64,000 bases of DNA from Candidatus Cacconaster merdequi (GTDB lineage Bacteria; Bacteroidota; Bacteroidia; Bacteroidales; UBA932), in assembly GCA_018064345.1 (NCBI GenBank), contig JAGHVK010000033.1, positions 1 to 64,000 on the forward strand, given 5' to 3'. Positions 29,496 through 38,900 of the stretch are shown piece after piece. The position numbers were made by a program, and so were the translations under genes. The notes beneath the pieces are model-generated. The model saw nothing but the letters and a program-made list of their open reading frames with translations, ran no database searches and was not told the DNA's origin. The first letter of the stretch is position 1, and every line of letters begins with the position of its first letter.

Positions 29496-32400
29496 TATCT
29501 TATATCAGGATGTGCTGCAAGCCAGTCATTGGTGTATTTTTGAATATCTTCAGGCCAAACGCCATCATCTTCGAGCTGATCTTCATTTCCGCCGGTACCG
29601 GTAATCCATTTGTTGCTTGAATTAGTTCCTTTGTAAGGCTTGGAGAAACCTGTCTGAATACAGTAAATATATGCTTCAGGCTGGATGTATACACCTGTCT
29701 CCTTATTGTAGATATTGAATATCACAGGAATAGGAGTGGCTCCACCATTGTACCACTTAGGGTAATCCGTATGGGTGTTTGAGTAGTCAGCTTCATTACT
29801 TGGCATATCTTTGTATTCGGATATCTTCTTGCCATCCACAAAATAATCAGGGTCAGGCCCGGTTACCTGCTTGTCAGTCTTGAGATACCTTGCAGCATAA
29901 TAGTGCTGATCAGAGCCATCCACGTCATCAGTCTTGATACCATATATCATACGGAATGAGCAGACTTCGTGAATCTTGATAAGCCATATTTCCTTAGTGG
30001 ATTGGGCTTTCACCTCAACCAAAGTCTTGTTGTCAGAGTCAGTTATAGTTACGCCTGTGCTATATATCCTTCCTTCATAAGCGCGCACCCTCTTCCAAAT
30101 GGAATGGCCATGCTTGGTTGATTTGCTATAATCATATGTTGCACTGGTAATCAGCTTTCCACTGTTGTCATACGTCTGTGTGACATATTGAGTTTTGGAC
30201 GGAGCTGTCATCCTGGCCTCCATCTCGAGCAGGCTTGCAATTGCGATTTCGGTTTCAGAACTCTTGTCAGCAGCCTCACGAGCTTCAGGAGTAAGATATA
30301 TCGCAGAGTATTTACCCGCGAACTCTCCGGTTTTTATGAGCTTGGTACTATCGAGATATACACCATCCGATATTGCAAGCAATTCTTTAAGCAGATGGTT
30401 GTTGATACCGAGGAGTTCAATGATTTCCGACAAATCTACTTTGTGGTCGATCAATTGTTCAAGAATCTTGGCAATGTCCTCACCTGCGGTACCAAGACCC
30501 TCAAGAATATCTGCGGCTGTATCGTTCCCTGTCTGCAGAAGTGCCGACAGAGAAGTAGTCTGTGCACCGATTGCACTTGCAATCGTTGTTGCTCCTGCAT
30601 TGATTGCACCGACAATCGAGCCGTCAGGGCCAAGAGCAAGTACGATTGCATCGCCCTGCTTGTTGATTGCAACTTCAAGCTTTCCGCCAATCGTCTTGAC
30701 CGCCTGTACAAGACTGTCAAGGCTTGCCTTCAGGTCGGTGTCGAGCTTGAGGATTGCTTCTGTGTTGGCATCGATACTTATCTTGAGAGTATCTCTCATA
30801 CCGTTGATTGCCTTTTCAATATTCTCAAGGTTGGTCTTCGTCGCAGCAAAGCCGTTCAGGATGTTTGTCCCTATCGTTCCAAGCTTTCCGGAAAGATCTG
30901 TAAACTCAGTGGTAAGTTCTGCAGTCTGGTCATCGATGGCAACCACTATCTCACCAAGTCCGCTTTCAACCGTTGTATTGATTGCATCGATCTTGTCTGA
31001 CAAGTCACCGCTGACACTTTCAAGAGCAGCCTTCAAGTCCGCGGTATTGGCCTTGATTGCAGCCTCGATAAGTTCTCCGGATGCCTTTATCTGGAGCTGT
31101 ATCAATTCACCGTTTTCGTTGATTGCGGTAACTATCTTGTCGCCGTTGGCATCAACTTTCTGTGAGAGGGCTGTGAGTCCGCCAAGAATGTCGTCGAGGC
31201 CGTCCTTGAGTTTCTTCGCGCCATCATTGATAGCTTTCTCGAGAGCGCCCAGGTCGATTGTCAGGGTGTCGCCAAGATGGTTCACTGCTACGACTACGTC
31301 AGCAAGGCCATCCTTCAATGCCTTGCTGAGGGCATCGAACTTGGCCTCACCGGATACATTGGTGTCACCGAGGGCTTCAACTATCGCTGTTGCCGCATCA
31401 TCGATAGAAGCATCTATAAGCTCGCCGTTGGCCTTGAGCTGCAACTTGATTACTTCTCCGTTGTCGTTGATTGCCTTGACTATCTTGTCACCGTTGGCAT
31501 CAACTTTCTGTGAAAGTGAATTAAGCCCGCCGAGGAGGTCGTCGAGACCGTCCTTGAGCTTCTTCGCGCCATCGTTGATTGCTTTCTCGAGAGCACCCAG
31601 GTCGATTGTCAGGGTGTCGCCAAGATGGTTCACTGCTACGACTACGTCAGCAAGGCCGTCCTTCAACGCATCGTTGAGGGCATCGAACTTGGCTTCAAGA
31701 GAGGCGTTGTTGTCACCGAGGGCATTCACTATCGCTGTTGCCGCATCATCGATAGAAGCATCTATGAGTTCGCCGTTGGCCTTGAGCTGCAACTCGATTA
31801 CTTCTCCGTTGTCGTTGATTGCCTTGACAATCTTGTCACCGTTTCCGCCTATGGTTATATTGATTGTCTCAAGTTCTCCGAGAAGGTCATCGAGACCGTC
31901 CTTCAAATCCTTGAGGCTTCCCTGCAATGCTCCTGCAAGAGAGCCGAAGTTGAAGGTAATATGATTGTCAAGCTCGTCAAGGCTTACATTGATATCAGCA
32001 AGTCCCTTGGCAAGAGCTTCCTTCAATGCATCGAACCTTGCTTCGAGAGATGCGTTCTGGTCCTTCATCGCCTTTACGATGTCAGCTGCGCCATTGACAA
32101 CGGATGCCGAAACAAGTTTGCCGCTTGCGTCAATCTGAAGCCTGAGCGCCTCACCGTTGCGGTTCATCGCTGTCACGATGTTGTCCCCGTTGAGAGCCAC
32201 TTTGTTGCTCAGGGCGGTCATTCCATCGACAAGTTTGTCGAGTCCGGCCTTCAATGCAGCGGTATTGTCACCGAGAGCATCTTTCAATGCATCGAGATTG
32301 ATTGAAACCACATTGGTAAGACCGTCAATCTTGACAGCAATCTTGTCAAGTCCGTCACCGATTGCCCTGTTCAATGCATCAATCTTGTTCGCAAGGCTGA

Positions 32401-34864
32401 TGTTCTGGTCATCAAGGGCATCAATGAGCTTTTCGAGGGTGTCGGCAATGATTCCCAGTTCGATTGAAATCACATTGCCAAGCTCATCAATATGGAGAGC
32501 CACCTTGTTTCCGCTCTGGTCTATCGCATATACAATCCTGTCGCCGGTCTTGTAAACCTCAAGTTCGAGGGAGGCAAGAGCGCGTTCCATAGTCCTTGCT
32601 AGAGTCGTTCCAAGGTCGAAGAGTCCGGTATTCAGGTTCCTGAGCTGGAATTCGAGCTGATCGCCCACGTTGCCGAGCTTTATCTTGATGTCGGCAAGTC
32701 CTGTCGTTATCGCTGTGTTGAGGGCGTTCATCCTGTCGGAGAGAGCAAGAGTCTGGTTGCCGATTGCACGGGCGATTTCGTCTGCGGTGTCCTTCAGCTC
32801 AGCGCTGATAAGGTTGCCGGCCTCGTTGATTCTCAAAGCAATCAGCTGACCTTCAACATCTATCGCATAGACAATCTTGTTTCCAGTAGCCTCGATCTGT
32901 GAGCGCAGAGCCCTGAAACCGTCGAGCAGGGTGACGTTCATTCCATAAAGGTTGTCATTTATCTCGCCAAGTTCTGAAACTATAGCTTTGAAAGGTTCAG
33001 GGTCAATAGTAATCTTGAGATTTGCGAAACCATCGGCAATGAGTTTGTTCAGAGCGGCCAATCTCTTGTCGAGAGTATCGTTCAGATTGTTGATTGCCTG
33101 GACGAGAGCCTCTGCGGCACTGGCTATCCGGAAGGATATCAGCTGACCGTTTTCATCTATCTTCATTGCAATGGTCTCACCATTCTTGTTCAAGGCATAT
33201 ATGATGTCTTCACCGGACTCGGTGATGACCTTGCCAAGATACTCATATCCGCTGATAACGGCATTGCTCAGAGTTCCGAGCTTTTCGCAGATATTGGTAT
33301 ATCCCATATAGATAGTACCGCCAAGTTCTCCAAGTTTCACATTGACTCCGAAGAGTCCGGACTGGATGGCAGTATTGACAGCTGCTATCTGGCGTTCAAG
33401 TGAAACAGTGTTGCCGTTGATTGCTGCAACTATGTCAGATGCAGAAGCAAGCATCTGAGCGGCGAGAAGGTCACCGGTCTCATCGAGCTGGAGTGATATC
33501 ACCTCACCCTGCTTGTTGATTGCGTAGATGATACCGCCACCTGTTTCAATCATCTGCTGCTTGAGTACTGAGAAGCCCTCAAGGATGGATGTATTGATAT
33601 TTCCGAGAGCCTCGTCAAGAGCTTCGAATCCGGCAGCCAGGACGTTGTCGCTTGCCTTCATTGAAATCCTTACCTTGAGGAGTTCGCAGGTGATCGCCTT
33701 GGTCAATGCATCGAGCCTGTCGGCAAGAGGAGCAGACAAATCGTTGATGGCATCAGCAATCACTGATGCAGATTCTGCAATGGATGCTGAGATAAGTTCT
33801 CCATTCTCGTTGATTGCAAGGGTTATCACCTCTCCTGTCTCGGAAATGGCACTGACAATCTTGTTGCCGTTTTCGCTGATGCGGCAGTTGAGAACCTTGA
33901 ACCCGTTGAATACATTGGTGCTCAGTTCACCGAGAATCTTGTTCACCTTGCAGAACTGGAACTTCAATATTTCGCCGACTTCACCGACACTGACCTTCAC
34001 GTCAGCCAAACCGGTTCTGACAGCGCAGGAGAGAGCCTGTATCTTGTTGGCAAGAGAGCAGGTCTGGCTGTTTATGGCATCGGCTATCTCCTTGGCATTC
34101 GCCTCGAAGCCGGCAGCTATGAGTTCTCCGGCATTGCCGATGCGGAGGGCTATGACCTCACCGTTGGTGTTGAGAGCATATACAATGTCGTTCTTGTCTT
34201 CGGCCATCTGAGCCTTCAATGCCTCGAAACCGTTGAACAAAGTTGCATCGAGAGACTTGATTGCTGCGTTCAGATTTGAATAACTTGCGCTTATCTTGTC
34301 ACCGGCAGTGTAAGCGACAACTATCTTGGCAAGACCGGCCTCAAGGATCACGTTCAAGGAGTCGAGCCTTTCGCCCATATCACGGTTCTTGTCGTTCACA
34401 GCTGCCACGAGCTGGTCTGTCTGCGCCTTGATAGCGGCGGAAATGAGTTTTCCGTTACCGTCAATGCTCAAGGATATGAGATCGCCCTGGGCGTTGATTG
34501 CATAGACAAGTTTGTCACCGGTGTTTCCAACTACGGTCTTCAAAGCGCAGAATCCGTCCAGAAGGGCGGAAATCACACCTTGCAGGTCCGACGAGACCTG
34601 AGTGGTCTGAGCCTTGATGGCATTGGTATTGGCATCGATGGCCACGATTATGCCGTCGTAATTGTCCGACACAATCTGATTCAAAGCAGCCAGTTTGTCG
34701 GCAAGATTCTTTGCCTGCTGGACAAGAGCGGAGTAATCATTGACATAAGTCTTGTCTCCGAAATCCACTTCCGGAGAGAAAACCTCCACGCAGGACGAAA
34801 CCACTCCTCCACATAGGGAAAGTGAAAAAGCGACCAACAAAAGGCCTAACAATTTGTGTTTCAT
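29495..34864 (-). CDS. 1789-aa predicted lipoprotein with about 11 tandem ~110-118-aa repeats
   Basis: N-terminal MKHKLLGLLLVAFSLSLCGGVVSSC lipobox; recurring G[DN]KIVxAIxxxGExIxLxIxxxGELIxAxI...; stop overlaps next start (TAATG). Confidence 0.85.
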   Translation of the reverse strand: MKHKLLGLLLVAFSLSLCGGVVSSCVEVFSPEVDFGDKTYVNDYSALVQQAKNLADKLAALNQIVSDNYDGIIVAIDANTNAIKAQTTQVSSDLQGVISALLDGFCALKTVVGNTGDKLVYAINAQGDLISLSIDGNGKLISAAIKAQTDQLVAAVNDKNRDMGERLDSLNVILEAGLAKIVVAYTAGDKISASYSNLNAAIKSLDATLFNGFEALKAQMAEDKNDIVYALNTNGEVIALRIGNAGELIAAGFEANAKEIADAINSQTCSLANKIQALSCAVRTGLADVKVSVGEVGEILKFQFCKVNKILGELSTNVFNGFKVLNCRISENGNKIVSAISETGEVITLAINENGELISASIAESASVIADAINDLSAPLADRLDALTKAITCELLKVRISMKASDNVLAAGFEALDEALGNINTSILEGFSVLKQQMIETGGGIIYAINKQGEVISLQLDETGDLLAAQMLASASDIVAAINGNTVSLERQIAAVNTAIQSGLFGVNVKLGELGGTIYMGYTNICEKLGTLSNAVISGYEYLGKVITESGEDIIYALNKNGETIAMKIDENGQLISFRIASAAEALVQAINNLNDTLDKRLAALNKLIADGFANLKITIDPEPFKAIVSELGEINDNLYGMNVTLLDGFRALRSQIEATGNKIVYAIDVEGQLIALRINEAGNLISAELKDTADEIARAIGNQTLALSDRMNALNTAITTGLADIKIKLGNVGDQLEFQLRNLNTGLFDLGTTLARTMERALASLELEVYKTGDRIVYAIDQSGNKVALHIDELGNVISIELGIIADTLEKLIDALDDQNISLANKIDALNRAIGDGLDKIAVKIDGLTNVVSINLDALKDALGDNTAALKAGLDKLVDGMTALSNKVALNGDNIVTAMNRNGEALRLQIDASGKLVSASVVNGAADIVKAMKDQNASLEARFDALKEALAKGLADINVSLDELDNHITFNFGSLAGALQGSLKDLKDGLDDLLGELETINITIGGNGDKIVKAINDNGEVIELQLKANGELIDASIDDAATAIVNALGDNNASLEAKFDALNDALKDGLADVVVAVNHLGDTLTIDLGALEKAINDGAKKLKDGLDDLLGGLNSLSQKVDANGDKIVKAINDNGEVIKLQLKANGELIDASIDDAATAIVEALGDTNVSGEAKFDALSKALKDGLADVVVAVNHLGDTLTIDLGALEKAINDGAKKLKDGLDDILGGLTALSQKVDANGDKIVTAINENGELIQLQIKASGELIEAAIKANTADLKAALESVSGDLSDKIDAINTTVESGLGEIVVAIDDQTAELTTEFTDLSGKLGTIGTNILNGFAATKTNLENIEKAINGMRDTLKISIDANTEAILKLDTDLKASLDSLVQAVKTIGGKLEVAINKQGDAIVLALGPDGSIVGAINAGATTIASAIGAQTTSLSALLQTGNDTAADILEGLGTAGEDIAKILEQLIDHKVDLSEIIELLGINNHLLKELLAISDGVYLDSTKLIKTGEFAGKYSAIYLTPEAREAADKSSETEIAIASLLEMEARMTAPSKTQYVTQTYDNSGKLITSATYDYSKSTKHGHSIWKRVRAYEGRIYSTGVTITDSDNKTLVEVKAQSTKEIWLIKIHEVCSFRMIYGIKTDDVDGSDQHYYAARYLKTDKQVTGPDPDYFVDGKKISEYKDMPSNEADYSNTHTDYPKWYNGGATPIPVIFNIYNKETGVYIQPEAYIYCIQTGFSKPYKGTNSSNKWITGTGGNEDQLEDDGVWPEDIQKYTNDWLAAHPDIR
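31146..31841 (-). repeat. Two adjacent near-identical 348-bp repeat units inside the giant gene
   Basis: Two 116-aa units (about 31494-31841 and 31146-31493) with 10 aa differences by hand alignment. Confidence 0.85.
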
Positions 34865-35000
34865 AGGTATAAGATATTTGTTTTCTCAATAATAAAAAAG
34901 CGGCAGAAGGGCAATACCCGCGCCAGCTACAAAATTACAAAAAAATGAGAAAAACCAAAAAAAGTGATATTTGATTCAAATCATTTCATACCAAAACATT

Positions 35001-35024
35001 AGAGCCTGCCTTGAAATGGATTCA
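35001..35024 (+). repeat. Dispersed palindromic element, degenerate copy f
   Basis: AGAGCCTGCCTTGAAATGGATTCA. Confidence 0.6.
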
Positions 35025-35056
35025 GAGCCCGGCAAACATGAATTGACCGGGCTCTG
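35023..35056 (-). terminator. Hairpin downstream of ribF
   Basis: CAGAGCCCGG...CCGGGCTCTG perfect 10-bp stem; weak U-tract. Confidence 0.6.
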
Positions 35057-35084
35057 AAAACAAGAAAAAAAACAGGAGTTGCAG

Positions 35085-35978
35085 CTATTCGTCGAAACAA
35101 TTGACAAGAGCCTTTTCCCTGTCCTTGACCAGCTGCGATTTCAACTGGTCAAGACAAGAGAACTTCATCTCGTCGCGAAGCCGCGAAACGAACTCCACCT
35201 TGATGTCGAGTCCGTAGATATCCTGGTTGAAATCGAGAAGATGTGTCTCGACCGTGCGGGAATTGCCGCTTCCTACCGTAGGCCGTACACCGATATTGCA
35301 AATTCCCTTGTACCTGTGGCCGAGGGTATGGGCATACACGGCATACACTCCGTTGCCCGGAATCAGTTTCAAAGGCTCGTACAGCTGCATGTTGGCAGTA
35401 GGGAATCCAATCGTGCGGCCAAGGCGGTTGCCAGCCACTACGACTCCGGTCAGGCTGTAACGATAGCCCAGCATCATCTCTGCAAGTTGCACATTACCTT
35501 CTGATACAGCGTTTCTTATGATTGTGGAGCTGACTGCCGTTCCACCCTGCCGGTACTCATCAGCCATAACCGCGCGCACGCCGCACCCTTCCACGACACG
35601 GGCCATCTCTTCCGGCGATGAGAACGAGTCGTGACCAAGCCTGTGGTCATAACCTATCACGAGAGTGGATACACCGTATCGTCCGACAAGGTATTCCTTG
35701 ACGAACTGTGCGGCGGAAAGCCTGCTGAAGTCCCTGCTGAAAGGGACCACTTCGAAGCGGTCCGCACCGCAGGCAAGACACCGGGCTTTTTTTTCATCAA
35801 GGGTGGTTAGCAGACGCAATTTGTCCGCATCCATCTGCAACACGCTTCTCGGGTGCGGCCAGAAAGTGATTATCACACTCTCTTCGGCCACACTCCGCGC
35901 GATTGAAGTCATCCTGTCTATCACCTGCCGGTGTCCCAGATGGACCCCATCGAAGAAGCCTGTAGCTGCTACAGCCAT
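35085..35978 (-). CDS. ribF: Bifunctional riboflavin kinase/FAD synthetase
   Basis: ATGFFDGVHLGHRQVI...VIGYDHRLGHD...GRTIGFPTANMQ. Confidence 0.95.
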   Translation of the reverse strand: MAVAATGFFDGVHLGHRQVIDRMTSIARSVAEESVIITFWPHPRSVLQMDADKLRLLTTLDEKKARCLACGADRFEVVPFSRDFSRLSAAQFVKEYLVGRYGVSTLVIGYDHRLGHDSFSSPEEMARVVEGCGVRAVMADEYRQGGTAVSSTIIRNAVSEGNVQLAEMMLGYRYSLTGVVVAGNRLGRTIGFPTANMQLYEPLKLIPGNGVYAVYAHTLGHRYKGICNIGVRPTVGSGNSRTVETHLLDFNQDIYGLDIKVEFVSRLRDEMKFSCLDQLKSQLVKDREKALVNCFDE

Positions 35979-38900
35979 TTCACGAGTTCACAGTCCTGAC
36001 GGTGAGGCAGTTTGGTATTCCTGGCATACAGTCTCCCGGCAATTTCGTAGGTTCCGGCCATTTCAGGAACCACGGCAGCCCTGAAGGTGGCGACGCCGTC
36101 CTTGAAGTCAGCAAGGGAGAAGTCGAATCTTTCGGTGATGTGATAGTCTCCCTTTGCATTGCGCTCTGCAAGCAGAAGCTCGACTCCGACATCCTCCGGA
36201 TTCATGTCACCTATGTATGCCTTGAGTTCCGAATTGTACGCCTTGCCCAATGTAAGGGATTCCTTGACGTTGTCAGGCTTTGTGAAAGATATTATCTCAA
36301 GATGTCTCCATTCACGGCGCATACGCTTCTTCCAGAAGGCAATTTCCCTCGCAACTGCATAGTCGTCAGCAAGAAGGGACTGGCTGCGCTTTGCAAGAGG
36401 GTCATAATACTTGGCGCAGTAGTCGCTCAGCATACGGTTGGTCGTGAAGTTGCAGGCCACCTGGGCCACAGTGTTCTTGATCTGCTTGATCCACGCAGGT
36501 GAAACGCCCGAAGAGGCTTCCACATTATAGTATGCTGGTGCTATCTCATTCTCTATGATGTTGTATATGGTGGCAGAATCCAGTTCGTTCTGGAAAGACT
36601 GGTCATCATAAGTACGTTCCATCTTCAAGGCCCAGCCTGCGCCCGGTTTGTAACCTTCAACCCACCATCCGTCAAGTACGGAGAAGTGCATCACTCCGTT
36701 CATCACAGCCTTTTCACCGCTTGTTCCTGAAGCTTCCTGCGGGCGGGTAGGATTGTTCATCCATACATCAACTCCCTGGACGAGCAGCTTCGCTATTGAT
36801 ATGTCATAATTCGGAACGAACACAATCTTTCCGATGAACTGCGGCATCTTGGATATTTCCACGATGTGTTTGATAAGATCCTGTCCGGCGCCGTCGGCAG
36901 GGTGTGCCTTTCCAGCGAAGAGGAACTGTACCGGACGCTTCGGATTGTTCACTATCTCATTGAGCCTGTCAAGGTTGCTGAAAAGAAGCGTTGCTCTCTT
37001 GTAAGTTGCGAAGCGGCGGGCGAAACCGATTGTAAGAACGTCATCGCGGAGTGTCTTGCGAATCGTGACAATCTCTCTCGGAGAATAGTGCGCCGTCGCA
37101 GAAGTATCCGCCATACAATCCTTCACCGCATTTATCAGGCGGGTCTTGAGAGTTCTCCTGGTATTCCATACAACATAGTCAGGCACATTGTATATTCCAT
37201 TGAAACAGTTCTTGTCGTAGTGGTGTGTCTGGAACTCCGCACCGAATACCTCCGAATGGATCTTCTTCCACTCAGGAGCGGTCCAAGTCGAATAATGAAC
37301 TCCGTTGGTTACGGAATCCACGTGGAGTTCTTCCGGAATGTAGCCCGGCCACATCGGAGCGAATATCTTCTGGCTCACCTTGCCGTGAAGCCAGCTCACG
37401 CCATTGACTTCCTGTGAGAGATTTGCTGCGAGGAAGCTCATCGAGAACTTCTCTCCCGGGTTGTTGGCATCTATCTTGCCAAGAGCCATGAAACTCTTCC
37501 AGTCTGTCTTCATTCTCTCCGGGTAGTGAGAGATGTAGACACGGAGCAGGTCCTCGCTGAAAGCGTCGTGTCCGGCAGGGACAGGCGTATGGGTCGTGAA
37601 GAGAGAAGAGGCCCTTACGAGTTCCAACGCTTCGTCGAACGACAGGTTCTTCTCCTGTATGTATTCCATCATCCTCTCAAGCCCGCAGAAGGCGGCGTGG
37701 CCTTCGTTGCAGTGATATACGTCCACCTCGATGCCAAGAGCCCTCAGAGCGCGGATACCACCGACACCAAGCAGGAGCTCCTGTTTCAGGCGGTTTTCCC
37801 AGTCGCCACCGTAGAGCTGGTGGGTAACCTGACGGTCTTCAGGAAGATTGTCCTCATAGTCTGTATCGAGAAGATAGAGGTCGGTACGTCCGACAGCCAC
37901 CTTCCAGATGCGTGCCGAAATGTTTCGTCCCGGGAAGGCGAGGCTTATCGTAAGCCAGTTGCCCTCAGCGTCCCTGACCGGTTCGGCAGGAATCCTTGTG
38001 AAATCCTGAGGTTCATACTCCGATATCTGATTTCCTCCCGAAGAGAGTTTCTGGGTAAAATACCCGTACCGGTAGAGCAGTCCTACGGCCGTCATATTGA
38101 CCTTCATGTCGGAAGCTTCCTTCAGGTAGTCTCCTGCAAGGATTCCGAGGCCGCCGGAATATATCTTCAAAGAGGTGTCGATACCGTATTCCATACAGAA
38201 ATAGGCTATCTTCGTACCTTTGCGTTCTCCCTTGCCTGACATATAGTCGGAATACTCCTCATACACTGAATCAAGGCGTGCGAGGAAAGAGCTGTCCTTC
38301 TCAAGCTTGCGATAGAGTTTCAAAGGAATCTTGTCGAGCAGCAGAAGCGGGTTGCCGTTCACTTTCTTCCAGAGTTCAGCATCGATTCCGGAAAAGAGGT
38401 CGATGGCTGACTGGTTCCAACACCACCACAGGTTGTTTGCAATCTCTTCCAGATGTTTCAGGCGTTCAGGAAGTTCACGGCCGATGAAAACACTTGCCCA
38501 AGAAGGATGGCTCCTGTCTGCGGAATAATAGTTGGAAGGCTTGTCATCACCGAATCCCGAGAGTCTTGTCGAAGATGCGGAAACCTTGGATATCGCCTTG
38601 TCGTATGCATCTTTGTAATATACTATATTCTTGTCCCACAATGCAATACCAGAAACCTCAAGAGCATTCCTGCGGTATTCCGCCATAGTGGAGGCATCAA
38701 GCGAAGCGAGATCTTCAATCCGTCTTTCCACACCATCAACCACCGACTGGTAGTTGGAGTCGTTCCTCTCCACTACCGTGATTCCCGGGTGGGCCTTTCC
38801 GTAATGGTCTTCCACCCAAAGCCCGAAGCCTGCGAGCGAAGTGGTGACTGTCGGCACCCTGAATGCAAGCGATTCGAGCGGAGTGTAACCCCAAGGCTCA

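Noticed and set aside
30195-31964. 589-aa plus-strand ORF (and 30188..31000, 31625..32305)
   Set aside because: Antisense to the giant repeat gene; low-complexity Ser/Ala/Ile composition mirrors the repeat codons, with no promoter or family match.
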